Source: Nyssa sinensis | Taxonomy: Eukaryota; Streptophyta; Magnoliopsida; Cornales; Nyssaceae | Reading direction: 5' to 3' | Assembly: GCA_008638375.1 (NCBI GenBank) | Contig: CM018051.1 | Location: forward strand, 10,337,387 to 10,401,386 | Length of the DNA stretch: 64,000 nucleotides | Shown: piece by piece, positions 1 through 12,580 of the stretch | Layout: every line of letters starts with the position of its first letter | Numbering within the stretch: position 1 is the stretch's first letter | The notes under the pieces: model-generated | Seen by the model: the letters and a program-made list of their open reading frames with translations, nothing else | Databases searched by the model: none | Told to the model about the DNA's origin: nothing | Program-made: the position numbers and the translations under genes

Positions 1-140
1 ACGGTGAAAAATTTGACATGCATTGGGAATTTTACAGCATTGAAATGAGTTGTAATTTGGAAGTTATTTAGATAAATGTAGTTAATAATTTGGAGAAAAT
101 TAAGATAAGTTCTCGAGTAAAAAAGTAATATATTTTAAAA

Positions 141-612
141 GGGTAAATTATACTATTTTTTTTTAAGTTTCTAATTATTATAAATACTTCTCTTGAAATT
201 TTTAAAATTATACAATTTTTTTTATTTATTTTTTTAACAAATTACACATACCTTCTTTCTTGTCCATTTTTTTTCAAAATGACAAAATATCTCTTTATGT
301 TTTTTTTTTTTTAATATTTTTTTCAATTTTGACTAAAATTTTCTAACTTATTTAAAAGAATTTTTTTATTTAATATAAAATAAATTTAAAGTAAATAACT
401 TATATTTTATTTTTGATCAATAATGTTTTAATCAATATTTATTTGAAAATACAAAAGTTTTAAAACAATTGATCAAAATTAAAAAATTACAAAAATAAAA
501 TAAAATAAAAGGACACTTTTGTCATTTTAAAAAATATGGACCGAAGGAGTAAATATGTGTCGTTTGTTCGTAAAATTAGGGGGATAACAATATAATTTCA
601 GACATCTCATGA
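141..612. repeat. Palindromic foldback (MITE-like) element, copy 1
   Basis: An AT-rich element of about 470 bp whose left half (from GGGTAAATTATACT at 141) is repeated in reverse complement in its right half. Shared blocks are a terminal TAAATTATACT-type motif, a CAATTTTTTTT..AAAATGACAAAAT block (one per arm) and a central TTTATTTAATATAAAATAAATTTAAAGTAAATAA-like core (shown here only as a description of the AT-rich centre). The right tip is eroded. Seven further relatives occur in this window. No coding capacity is seen. Confidence 0.6.
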
Positions 613-3245
613 TTGATCTTTGTAATTATTATAAATCTTAGTAAAACTCACTGTAATATATTTAGCCACTTTAAAAATTTATAAAACATGAGTTCTCATG
701 ATATAATTATTTAGAATAATATATATAAAAAAAAATACAAAAAATATTCGTAAAATTTGAGACTTTTAGATGTAGTTTGAAATATTTCTTAATACTTGGG
801 ATACATTCTCTTTATAAAAATATCAAAATAAATTTGTGACATTTTGAAAAATTCAAAAAAATTTGTCCCTATGCTAAGTTCTAAGGGGGTATAGCAGCTT
901 CAATTATTGAAAATAATCTTTTATTTTCAAAGATGTACTCTTATGGCCCTACCATATTCTTAAAATTAAGTAATTTAATATGATAATGGGTCGGATCAAA
1001 ACCTTAACCTGTCAAGCAAGCTAATATGGCTAGCCAAATAGGGTTGGGAATGGGGTGGCTTCGGGGCAGGAACCCTTCTCCAATCATATCGCGTGAAAAA
1101 AAATTTATTCCTCAAACTCCATTTAAATCCTGTGATAGAATGGAGAGGATATGTGTCGAGGATACCTATTTAATTATTAAAGTTTTATTTATTTATTTAT
1201 TTTATTACCCATTGTCGGATCCCTGTGGCCTCTCGACTGGTCTTGTGGACCCTCAATTTGTTTTACTACCATGAAGAGAGCCTAACTATTTCAAAGAAAA
1301 GATTATAACATGAGGATCATATCATAATTGCATGCATGCTTCTTGAGCCTTTCTAAACTTGTCCCTAATTTTGGGCAACCATAAGATGGAAGGCGCCTAA
1401 GAACGACCTGGTGAAAATCCCACGACGAAAAATTGGTAACACATTTGGAAGCCACTATTCTAGTTCAACCATGTTTATCACGACTAAGTTGTATAGAAAA
1501 TCACAAGGTGACCATATCTTAGCACGAGAAGATAGAAATTTGGAATGGAGAAGATCAACTAGATGGAGCATGTTTGGATAGCCCGTCTCCTGGTAACACG
1601 ATGCAAAGAAGAGTCTCACGGATAAACTCAATCCGTCATAGAATCGCCACAACCTTAAGAGGGAGGCAATTTTGAGAGTGTCACAACTTTAATAGATGCA
1701 CGACATTTCTTTAAATAGGTAATCGGCACCTAGTAAAATTCATGATATGACTTTCAAGCCAAACTGCTTGTAATTTAGGAAAAAAAGTCAATGGTAAAGC
1801 AGTATAAAGTCTTGTCACCATCATACAAATTAGGCCTAAACATGTAACATAAATAATATTATTATATTACTCTAATTTTAAATATATGACATAAGCCTAA
1901 TTCTAATTTGCATGATTATAAAAAAATTTCATACCACATTACTACCCGACTTTTTTTTTTATCTCCCCGATGGACCAAAATTCATAATCAATTCTCAAAA
2001 AAGAAAGGAACATTGATGGTTTAGGTTCCTCATGGGAAGATATGAAGGCAGGGTTACATGCAATCAAAACTTTTGCCCTTAGATTTCTTAAATTTGATTG
2101 GACTTATGGGAGGGGGCCAGAATATTAATGGAGGACGTGCTGCTGCTGTAAGAAATGGATCTTCAGCAGATCTCACTCAGACTCTCATTGTTGCTTTTTA
2201 TGCCAAAACAAGGGTCAGTCCCAACACATCTCCCATGGCGTTTATCACAGCCTCTCCTCTCCTTCACAAGAAGCTTTACAGCTGCTTGGATGGAATGATT
2301 GGGAGAGGGAAAAAAAAAAGAAAGAAAGAAAGAAGAAAAGAATCAAGTGGATTGAAGTGATATACCCTTTTCACCTTAATTTCGATTGTTATGACAACCA
2401 AAAAAAAAAAAAAAAAGAATAATTGGTGAGAAAATTTGACAAGTTAGGCTTCCTTCAATCTCTTCAAAAGTAGAAAATTTAGGAGTGATTCAAATAAGAA
2501 ATAATAATCTCTTAAATATTTAAATAAGTGCAAATGAACACATTATTTTCTTTTCTCTTTTATTTTAAATTGTCCTTTTTTTTTTTCAAAACTTTCAAAC
2601 GAGTGTTAAGTTTTCAATCTTTTATTATCAATCCCTTTCTTTGGATAATGAAAAGAGTCCAATTGTGGCCTCTCGACTTGTTCTACTACTAAACTCATCA
2701 ACTGATTGATAAGAATCGGTTCAACTGATTGAACTGGTCAATTTTATCAATTTTATAAGGATTGTTTAAGTTAATTATTTTGAGAAAAACAGGTTAAAAT
2801 TATCAAAGGTAAACAACAATATAAGTGTTATGCATAAACTAGAACAATATTATTCTAACTTTAGGTTACAACATTTTTAAGCATTATTATTCATTTATCA
2901 TTTCTAGTGATGGATCAATAAACATATTTAACACATCAATAAACAACTTATTGATAAATGATTTATTATTATTATTATTATTTTTTTTTATTTTGAATTT
3001 AAAGTTTTTTCTTGGTCGAAATGTCGTGAAAAAAACATCATGATTAAACTATTAAACGATATTAAAGGTAAGATCAAACTATATTATCACTAACATGATT
3101 TTATAATGTAAGTTATGATGAAGGTGTGAAGAAATAATGGCAATGATTATGTAAATATTAGTTTTAATTAAATGTTTTTACCCCTACTTAATGATTGGCT
3201 AATTGAATTAGTGATTAATATTACTCTACCACATAATAACAAACG

Positions 3246-3250
<5 letters not shown>
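613..3250. other. Gene-free AT-rich intergenic sequence
   Basis: No coding region could be supported. Open frames at 1026-1274 and 2058-2360 lack recognisable domains and homology cues, and the second ends in an A/G-rich simple tract. A (TA)n microsatellite begins at the right end (3251-3276). Confidence 0.5.
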
Positions 3251-3276
<26 letters not shown>

Positions 3277-3460
3277 GAAGTATAATTTTTTACACTTAAC
3301 TCTTACATTCCTTAATAATTATTTGTGAAATTTGTTTCTATTCAGTTCAACTGTTAGATTATATACTTATATCATATTTATTCTGTAAGTCAAAGATTAA
3401 TAAGTACCTGATTCATTATCTAATATATTTATTAATAAAATATTAAAAAGATATCCTAAG

Positions 3461-3540
3461 TTTTTTTTTGGTAAAAGAAATGATAGAAATTTATTAATGA
3501 AAAGAAAAGCCCGAAGGGCAACAACCGAGCAACGAGAATA
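3461..3540 (-). mobile_element. LINE 3' tail fragment (5'-truncated)
   Basis: Read on the minus strand, the segment ends GCCCTTCGGGCTTTT..., then an AT-rich stretch, then ACCAAAAAAAA. This closely matches the layout of the 3' end of the LINE at 15658-19996 (GGGC-rich text, AT-rich spacer, short poly-A). It is probably a heavily 5'-truncated LINE insertion; how far it reaches toward 3830 is unclear and no target duplication was found. Confidence 0.4.
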
Positions 3541-3763
3541 AAACAAAGAAGGGTATAAAATCTTCTCTCAAAGAAACTCCCAATCTAGAAATAAAAAGAA
3601 TAGCCTATAACATCATAGAAGGGCAAAATATAACTACTATTATTTCTCAGAATAATCTCATACATTGTCAATGAGTCTAGTACAAAATGTGCATCTTGAT
3701 CTTACTATAAATCAAACGCCACGGTCTTATGAACAAGCAACTCAAAAAGGTGATTTGAAAGAC

Positions 3764-3791
3764 ATCCCACAACAATTTATTGTTGTGGGAT
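3764..3791. repeat. Perfect 12-bp hairpin, 4-nt loop
   Basis: ATCCCACAACAA and its exact reverse complement TTGTTGTGGGAT flank a TTTA loop. Nothing nearby indicates a gene it could terminate; it may be the tip of a small foldback element. Confidence 0.6.
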
Positions 3792-4647
3792 CCTTTCTCA
3801 ATCCATGACTTGGTAGTATAACGGTATATTTAAAAATTAGGTAAATTACATTGACACACTCTTGAGTTTTCGATAATTAGAGGCAGTCTTCTTCTATTTT
3901 GTAATTATACTACATTTTCTAAGAATTGTGGCATGTTATCACAGTTTTTCTCTTATGCTCATGGTCCGTCAATGCTACATTAGTTTTTAATAGCATCAAC
4001 AAAATTATACTTTTAAAATAATAATTTATCATTGATAATAATAGAGACATTTATTCCCCTATTTATGCAAAATAAAGTATATTTTTACCCTTATAATAAC
4101 AAAACCCACAAAACTGTATAATATAACCTTATTGCTTTGAGTAGTGGTTGACATGCATGAACCAAAAGAGTTGTAAAAATCTACATCATAGTTTCTTGCA
4201 GCAAATAATTAAAAGTAGGTCCTCTCTCTCCATTAACTCATTTTCCTTTTGTATGTGCATATGAGACATCTAGTTTGCTTCCCATTGTTTGTGACCAAGC
4301 TACAAACGTTGGATTGAGTTAGAATGCATATTATCCAATAAGGACTACGAGGGCAAACCCAAGGTCAAATATGTTATAGTGTTTGAGTGTCGAGACAGAG
4401 TGGACTCTTATTTTAGTTTTAGCACTCTGAACTCTCAGTCCTATTTCAAATTTCACCTTCAAATTCATCGACCATTTCTCTGTTGAAAGAACCATCGACC
4501 TATTACACCATTGGAGGGTTAAATGGCATGAGCAGAGATGCATTTGATCTGTCACGGACAGCTTAGATGAATAGCAAAATGCAACATTGAAAAGAATTTG
4601 CCTAAATCATGTTAAGACTTTAAATATATCAAGATTATGTCCCCTTT

Positions 4648-4870
4648 CACTACAAGACAAAGCATTTATTCCGATTCTAGACGAGGTCGAAAATAATTAA
4701 TTTAGCGTCAAAAATATATATTACTGACAAATAATAGAAGTCGCACAAAAAGTCGGTAGTAAAATGGTTAGAAAAAGATTATCGACGAAAATGTTGTGAC
4801 GTCGAAAATATTAAAATATTGCCGATGCATTCAAGCGTCGGTAAAACATTATTTTTAATGACAAAAATTT
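4648..4870 (+). mobile_element. CACTA (En/Spm-like) transposon terminus
   Basis: CACTACAAGA at 4648 is the diagnostic tip of CACTA-superfamily transposons, and the next 200 bases carry dispersed GTCGG / CGACG / GTCGAAAA motifs of the kind found in their subterminal arrays (GAAGTCGCAC, AAGTCGGTAG, GACGTCGAAA, GCGTCGGTAA). The opposite end (…TTGTAGTG) was not found downstream, so this is a truncated end. No transposase frame is present. Confidence 0.6.
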
Positions 4871-5179
4871 CTTATACTCTTTCGATTTGTTATTGTATAT
4901 GCATATGATAATTAATGCCCTCGACTGAATCAATCTTTTTCACGTTTCATCCTGAAAATTATCGTTATCAAACAATAGCAACCTTGATTCAATCCACCCC
5001 GACCAGCGTAGCAACCACCCAACCATTTTCATCTCTGCCTCCGCCACCGCCATAAATCTTGGATCTCCCATGACTTCTTGTGTTTGAGGGTTTGGGCGAG
5101 TGAGGGAGATCGACAGAAAGGACTACGTACATGTGAGAAATTAGATGACTGAGGAGCAATTTAGTTATTAAAAAATATA

Positions 5180-5672
5180 GTAAATTATACTGACTCCTTT
5201 TAAGGTTAATGATAATTATACTGATTTTTTTTTTAAATTTTTAAAATTATATTGACTCCCATACTTTATAAAATAATACACATCTAAGCTCTCTCCTGTC
5301 AATTTTTTTTCTTTTAAAATGATGAAACTGACATTTATTACTTTTACATTTTTCCAATTTTGATCAATTTATTCTAAATTTTTTAAATATTTTTTAATTT
5401 AAAACAAATTTAAGGTAAATAATTTATTTTTATGTTATATAAAAAAATTTAAGGTTTTTATCAATATTTATTTAAAAAATGAAAAAAAAAATAGTCAAAT
5501 TAAAAAATTAAAAAAATAATATAAAAGATGTAGTTTTATCATTTTGAAAAAAAAAATTGATTGGAGGTAGTATATTATTTTATTAAGTAAGAGAGATTAG
5601 TATAGTTTTAGAGATCTCAAAAAAATTTAATATAATTATCATAAAATTCAAAGAAGATTAGTATAATTTATC
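5180..5672. repeat. Palindromic foldback (MITE-like) element, copy 2
   Basis: The most complete copy, about 490 bp. The left end TAAATTATACTGACTCC is mirrored by the right end GATTAGTATAATTTATC, and the two roughly 240-bp arms are near-complementary throughout, so the single strand would fold into one very long hairpin. No ORF is present. Confidence 0.7.
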
Positions 5673-6769
5673 TTTAAAAATATCACATCGCCATATCAAC
5701 TCTTTTGAATATAAATTTAAAAACTCAAGAAATTTTGGTTTTCGAATTACAATATTTGGTATTGGAACTTCACTTAAGAATGCATATTTTGAGATATATT
5801 TTAATAATTAATTTTTTTAAAATAAAAGTAATTGTATATTTATTTATCAGATTTATATAATATTTTAAAAACATGATTCTAAGTAATAATTTTAACATTA
5901 GTATTTCTTAAAAGCATCACTTAAAAAGACATTTTTTATATTAAAATCTGTTAATTATAGTGACATACACTTTCAATAAAATTAATATTTCAAAACTTGA
6001 AATTATCATTTTAAATGATGCTTTTAAAATATCTTATGAGTTGGACATTTGGAGGGAAAAAAGAGAAAAATCTTAACCGCGTGGATTTGACCAGAAAAAA
6101 AAAAAAACTCGGCTAAGCTAATTATGACACATGGTTTCATATAATCATTCACATAATTGGCAACAAAGGCCTTAAAAGTTGGCTAAAAAGCAATTTGATT
6201 AACGCTAATTTAATCCCATTTGTTTTATGATTATTAAGAAGAGAGAGAAAGGGCAAAGAAAAGACAGCTTCTCATGCAAACCCTAGCAATGGAAGGATCT
6301 TTTGTTCCCTCAGACATTATCATTGAGGTGCTTTTTCTTTCCTAATCTAATCAACTAATCATTAAGCTAAACCTAACCTAACCTGCCCTAACTTGACCTG
6401 CCCTTCCCTACCCATCATCACATGCATGGCCTCTCACTTTTCATCAACCTGGGATGCTTTTTAATGCTGGCAAAGAGAGGGACAGAAAACCCTAAAAACC
6501 TGCATTATGTGATGATGATGTCCTTAATTATACACTTCCAATAATTATTAAAGTTTCATTATAATTACAAACCACCCTTACTTTTAAACATGTATTCATT
6601 GTATTAATGATACACATAATCTCAAACAATTTTGAGATTTTTTTCACCAGGCTATATGCACTGTCCCCTTGAGTAATGGTACTAAAAGTAGAAGCTAATG
6701 TAAAACTGGGTAATTTAACTATTGGATGAACTCGAGTTTTAATAAAGTGATTGAAATAATTAAAAATTA

Positions 6770-7251
6770 AAAAAATTATATTAATTTTTCTTAATTTTTT
6801 TGATAATTATATTAATTTTTTATGAAAATTTTAAAATTATATTGACTTTCCCTATTTTACATAATAATATATAGATATTTTCTTATAGTCAATTTTTTTT
6901 TCTTCAAAATGATAAAATTATCATTTTCATGTTTTTTTTTTATCAAAATTTTAATTTTAACCATTTTTTTTTCATTTTTTAAATAAATATTGATAAAAAT
7001 CTTAAATTTATTTTTATATAAAATAATAAAAAAGTTTTTAAAAAAAATTAGAAAAAATTGGTCAAATTAAAAAAATATAAAAATAAATAAATAAAAGTGA
7101 CAATTTTGTCATTTTTAAAAAAAAAATTTGACTAAAAAGGAGTATCTATATATTATTATGTAAAGTAGGAGATGTCAATATAATTTTAAAAATTTCAGAA
7201 GATGTCAGTATAATTATAAAAAATTTTAGAAAAGGTCAGTGTAATTTATTC
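6770..7251. repeat. Palindromic foldback (MITE-like) element, copy 3
   Basis: Same organisation as the copy at 5180: left arm with AATTATATTAA / AATTATATTGAC motifs, TCAAAATGATAAAAT block, central AAATAAATATTGATAAAAATCTTAAATTT-type core, then the complementary right arm ending GGTCAGTGTAATTTATT. Both ends are recognisable. Confidence 0.65.
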
Positions 7252-7984
7252 TTAAAAATTTTATCTCAAAATCATCTATGTCCACTTCCCAATATACTCT
7301 TAACACTCTGAAAACATAAAATTAACTCAATCATGAGCAGAGAATTTGTAGTGCAAGATTACATTAGGGAGTGGGAATAGCTCCCCTTTATGAAATTTGT
7401 ATTCTTAGTAGTTGAATTTGTTAGTCAAAAGTCTGTTTGAGAAAAAATTAAAATTAGTTTAGTAAAGCACAATTGAATTGTTTTAAATTTTAAATGTTTA
7501 GTAAATTCATTTGGGTAATACTAAATTTTGAATTTGTTTCTAAAAAAATAATTAAAATCTAAAAAAATTTAATCAGACCATAAAAAGTTGAACTCTCTTA
7601 AATAATAAACATTAATAATTGCGTATGAACTCTCTTAAATTTTAATACGTTGAATTCGTCTCTGACTAAAATTTCTAAATACACCACTAGATGAGACTGT
7701 TAGACATTGATAATTGCGTGAATACTAATTAGCCTACAGAAGAGAAACATCTTGAAAGTTGAAACACTGCTTTTTTGAAATGCTGTTTTTTGTCGAATAA
7801 AAGTGACTTTTCAATTCACCAAAAAATAAAAAAAAAAGTGACTTTTCAAGGTTGAGCTAGCCAAAGTCAGCTTATGGTTTCAATCTAAATAGGAGAATTA
7901 CAAGGTTAAAGATTAGGGTAATTATGACATATTTTTGACCATTTTATTTCACTATAGAATCATCATTATATGATTTTAAATAAT

Positions 7985-8374
7985 TGAACCTACCAACTAC
8001 AAATATTTTTTTCATTTAATTTTTTTTAAATAATAAAATTGCTCTTTTTCATTTTTTTATTACTTTTTTTTTTTTAATTTTAACCAATTTTTTTGATTTT
8101 GTTTTTCATTTTCAAATTAGTATTGATTAAAACCTTAAATTTATTTTTTATATAAAAAGAAAATAAATTATTTTATATAAAATAAAAAATTCTTTAAAAA
8201 GATTAGAAAAATTGGTCCCAAAAAAAAAAAACTACAAAAAAACCCATGAAAGGTGAAATTTTGTGATTTTTGAAAAACAAAATTGACTAGAGGAAGCTAT
8301 TTGTAATATGTCAATAAAAATAGGAGAGGTCAGTGTAATTGTCAAAATTTCAGGAAAGATTGGTGTAATTTATC
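7985..8374. repeat. Palindromic foldback (MITE-like) element, copy 4 (left end eroded)
   Basis: The core (TCAAATTAGTATTGATTAAAACC) and right arm (AATTGACTAGAGGAAG … GGTCAGTGTAATTGTC … TTGGTGTAATTTATC) are well preserved; the left arm is recognisable only as far as the AATAAAATTGCTC block. Confidence 0.55.
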
Positions 8375-10194
8375 TAAAGTAATTTTATAAAAATTTTCTC
8401 TAATTTCAATATATATATTTAGCCCCCTCAAAATTTTAAAAAATATTCTTTTTACATATAAGATTTGAAACAATTTTGTGAATTTTTTTCTCCAATTTGA
8501 GATAAAAAACTTTCTTGTAAAACTTCTCAAATTATGTTTTAGCCCACCTTAATTTTTTTTTTCATGGCTCCTCCTGGGTGCAGATATTAAGGCGTGTGGA
8601 CCTAACATTTGTATTTTGATTAGTAATATTAGCTAGTATGAAATTGTAATTCAAATTACAAATCGATTAAAAATAATGACACATCATTTAAGTTATTGCA
8701 AGTTCATGAATAATTATATGTCAAATTAGCTTATAATTCAGATAAAAAAATTATTTTCGATTTTGATTTAATCGGATCCTTTGTAAATATTGTAGCTCAT
8801 TGCTACCCAAAATGGGTCCTAATTGAGTTTGGTTCTAAGAAAATAGTTGATTAAGTGAAAATATTCTTATCCATGAGTGGTATGATTATGGCATTGATTG
8901 ATGTTTATTAATACATGCCTACTTCATGATGGTTTAAATAATATGATCAAGTGGGTTGGGTTTTATCATTTGTCAATTAAGACGCTAATTAGCAAGTATT
9001 ATCAACTCGAATTAATCTGATTCGTAATTTATAATTTGTATTAAGGAAAAATTCACGAGTTATACTCTTACTTTTTAATTAGAGGGGATGATGTTTATTT
9101 CTTTTTCCCGTGAATAATTGTTGCGCAGTTGTTGAACAGTTTTTGAGTTTTATTTTTATTTAATAAAAAAAAAGAATTTCGAGATTTTTATAAACTTGTA
9201 AAATAGTTATTGTAACATAACGATAGTATTATCATTTATGTGATTTGTTTTCCTTCTTAGGAAGCTAATTTTCAATCAAGCTCTTGTTAATAACTAATTA
9301 GCAACAACTAGAATAGAAGTGAATGTTTTTACATATTCTTTGAACTTGCAACATTGGTTATATGTATAATCATCAAACCGAAGGTTAAAAAACAGTCAAT
9401 GAGTGTCTGTCACAATTATTCTATGCTATTATTACAATTTCATAGGTTCATAATTGATGTTAGCCCCAAAAAAAAAGAGGGGGGGGGGGGGGGGGGCTCA
9501 CATTGAATTTTGGGAGGTCACATTAAATGTTTTGATCCATTTTCATAGAGTTCAATTAGTACTAGAGCGAGATATATATATATATATATGCATTAAGTAG
9601 GACTGATAATAGATCGATAAATCAAATCTTGATTCAAATTCAATATATTTATTCGAATATGGTATGAAAAACTTAATCCGATATGAATTCAATAATTTTG
9701 TTAGTTAAAAAATTTGGATATAAATTAAGCAAATTTAATCCGTTAACGTTCTGATCCGATTAAATATAACATATATGTTAGTTTTTATATATTATAAATT
9801 AAAAAATATATTTTTAAATTTTTTATAATATGTTAAATATTAAATTATATAAGATTTTCTTAAGTTGAATTTATATATTTTACGTTTTACATATTATAAG
9901 ATAATATTTTATATACATAATATATTAATATCTAATATAATATAATATTTTATATGCATAATATATATTAGTATTATTATAAGGTCAAAAAATATGAATT
10001 AAAAATTTATAGTTAACAAATTTAAATATGGATTAAAAATTTATGCATTTGGCAAAAAATTCAATTTTATAATAATTTTAACAAATAAGATTTAGATCAC
10101 CTATGCTCAAATTCAAATAAGATTCATTTACCAGCCTAGTGTTAGGTAGTTGATCAGCTGGCTTAAATTTTGTTGACCCCATATAGCTATCATA
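8375..10194. other. Gene-free AT-rich sequence
   Basis: No coding signal. Contains an 18-base G run at 9479-9496 and scattered short (TA)n tracts (9573-9588). Confidence 0.5.
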
Positions 10195-10226
10195 AAATCT
10201 AGGACAAGATTTTACCAATTATATAC

Positions 10227-10261
<35 letters not shown>

Positions 10262-10294
10262 CATATAATTGGTAAACTTTTCTAAATCTAGGAC
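10195..10294. repeat. Small foldback flanked by 11-bp direct repeats
   Basis: AAATCTAGGAC occurs at 10195-10205 and 10284-10294. Between them 14-bp arms TTTACCAATTATAT (10211-10224) and ATATAATTGGTAAA (10263-10276) are perfect inverted repeats enclosing an (AT)n(GT)n microsatellite. The arrangement looks like a tiny inserted foldback with a target duplication, although 11 bp fits no common plant superfamily exactly. Confidence 0.55.
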
Positions 10295-10558
10295 CCTATT
10301 CTAAATTTATGGTGTGTAAAATTAGTCAAATACATTTCATTTATTGTATATTCTAGAACACCTTTTGCGATGTAAAATGTCTTATCATTTATAATGCAAT
10401 CACAATCACATTTAACTCTGATTATCTTTTACTATGGAATCACAATGTCAAACACTAAAAACCGAAAGTGAAGCTGAAGCTGAAGCCCCTCTTGTAAAAT
10501 TTCAAAATCTATACCATCTTTTTGCCAATATAATAGTGGATTTTCTTCTTATTTATAA

Positions 10559-10630
<72 letters not shown>
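10559..10630. repeat. Compound microsatellite (AT)n(AG)n
   Basis: About 11 AT units run directly into 25 AG units. Overlapping open frames on both strands here are low-complexity artefacts. Confidence 0.95.
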
Positions 10631-10633
<3 letters not shown>

Positions 10634-10916
10634 ACTGTGCCGGATGCCTACCGGTTTATTAATAAAGCAGGGAGGGTCAAAAGAGCAAACCTCTCTAGCT
10701 GAAAAAACAGAGGCAGCCCCCATCGGGCAATAAATGGATACGAGAGCTTCAATTGTGCCCACCGCAGGTTAAACTCAATCCATTGGTGGCCCATTATGCA
10801 ACTTGCTCAAATATGGGCCCATGGACATTTGAAAACAATCAATTATTTAAGGCCGATAATTACAGCAATAATGGGCATGCCTGCAGGGATGAGTGACATT
10901 ATAATGGAACATATTG

Positions 10917-10931
10917 ACTCTCTCTCTCTCT

Positions 10932-10965
<34 letters not shown>

Positions 10966-10976
10966 GAGAGAGAGCT

Positions 10977-11008
<32 letters not shown>
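10917..11008. repeat. Compound microsatellite (CT)n(AC)n(AT)n … (AT)n
   Basis: A CT run, an AC run and an AT run follow one another, then GAGAGAGAGCTATAC and a second AT run of about 28 bases. Confidence 0.9.
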
Positions 11009-11011
<3 letters not shown>

Positions 11012-11173
11012 AGATGCATGATTGAAGGCAATTTCGTAAAAATCAAATGAATGAAGATAAATTCACTGAGTAATGATGAGGAGTGTTGACCCCCATGGCT
11101 TGGGATATACGCCTTCCCCGTGTAGTCTAGCAATCATACCATTTGTTCGCCCAATTATTCCACTCCTTTACCC

Positions 11174-11209
<36 letters not shown>
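11174..11209. repeat. Compound microsatellite (CT)n(AC)n
   Basis: About ten CT units followed by about eight AC units. Confidence 0.9.
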
Positions 11210-11739
11210 AAGAAAGCTTTTTTAACGAACTTTCAAGAAACAAGATAAATCCATCATCAACACCACTTTATCATCATCATAGTACTCATCACCAATGTTA
11301 TTATCATCATGTTCAACTAAGCGTTGGACAAGTTTTTTGAAAAAAAAAAAAAACAAGGAAAATAAAGTGAGTTCATGTCTTACCCAAGTAATCAGCATGC
11401 AGAAATAGTCGTAGACATGCCAAGCACCCAGAATCCCATGTGTTGCAGACGTTTTGTACATACATCTAATGATCTAAACTGATATGTCAATCATGTTGCC
11501 TGTATGCTGTATAATTTACGTGCATGTATTAAGTGATATATATTGTTAGGTTGATATATATACATATACATATACATATACATAGTATCAGAATGTTAGT
11601 TACGATAAGTTTAAGATTTTAGTCTCCTTTTCTGTTCATTCAATATAAGATATGAAATCACTCCTTCCATCATTGTGTCATCTCCCTAACAATTGGTGTG
11701 TAACATACAATTAATAGAATTCGGCTATCTACCCGCAAA

Positions 11740-11866
11740 TGGTTGAGTTTTCATGCAGTGTTTGATGGCCAACAACATAAGCTCAAGCTTTTAAAATTTC
11801 AAATAATAGATGATTGAGCCATCCTCTCACACATGATTGAGTTTTCGTGCAATGTTTGGTGGCCAA
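11740..11866. repeat. Degenerate direct repeat, 93-bp spacing
   Basis: A 33-base segment beginning TGGTTGAGTTTTCATGCAG recurs 93 bases later as TGATTGAGTTTTCGTGCAA…, with about 29 of 33 positions matching. It is probably the remnant of a two-unit tandem repeat. No coding role is evident. Confidence 0.5.
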
Positions 11867-12122
11867 GTAGTGAATTGCTCACGGTTAGTTCGAGTTTTAA
11901 TTTGTGTTCAAATTTTATTTGTACACATCTTGAATTAATCTCAACGAGTTGTTACCTTATTGACCAAGTGAGCTTTAAAATATTTTCAATTTTGATTTAC
12001 TTCTCTCACAAGCCAATTTCAATCCTCATATAATTTAGTACTTTTCTTTATGCTACGGTACAGCCACAACCACCGCTGCTGCATTATTTTCGGTTGGAGT
12101 AAGCAAACACTTGAACGAAAAC

Positions 12123-12125
<3 letters not shown>

Positions 12126-12171
<46 letters not shown>

Positions 12172-12193
12172 CATATACATACACACACACACA
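12126..12193. repeat. Compound microsatellite (CT)n(AT)n(AC)n
   Basis: Runs of CT, AT and AC in succession; the third such compound tract within 2 kb. Confidence 0.9.
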
Positions 12194-12580
12194 AACTACA
12201 GCTGACCATACATTGGAATGTTTCATGACAACTTAAGTAGATTAAAATTGAGTCCGTAGCCTAAGCGAGCAGTGGCGCAATAAAATTATCTTCTCATTCC
12301 AGAGAGTCTAAGGGGCGAGGAGAGTGGGAGGTTAGTAAAGATTTAGTACCTTCAACTCTTAACGATTTTTTTTTTTTTTAAAATAAAAACCCGAGTCTAT
12401 AACTTTGTCCAAGCAGAAAAATGAATAATTAATTTCTCTTCAAAATGCAGAAAGCAAATAATATTTGAAGCTCCAGAGGATATGAAACTATTGTCCATGC
12501 AATACTTTGGGTGCTAATGCGCTGCATTAACAGAACCTAATTCCATCTTCTAGCTGCTTATCTTGAAATTTGAATCCAAG

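Noticed and set aside
1026..1274. 82-codon open frame
   Set aside because: No domain, ordinary upstream context and AT-rich C-terminal half; looks like chance.
2058..2360. 100-codon open frame with some protein-like text
   Set aside because: No recognisable family; ends in an A/G-rich simple tract; no splice or promoter support.
3841..4130. GTAAATTACATTGACACACTC as a ninth foldback copy
   Set aside because: Left tip is similar in style but the interior and right arm do not match the family.
6288..6345. Short frame MEGSFVPSDIIIEVLFLS resembling the first residues of an F-box domain
   Set aside because: Only 18 codons and no continuation of the F-box in any frame; too short to claim.
10434..11050. 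Open frames with Arg-Glu, Ser-Leu, Tyr-Ile and Thr-His repeats
   Set aside because: They are translations of dinucleotide microsatellites.
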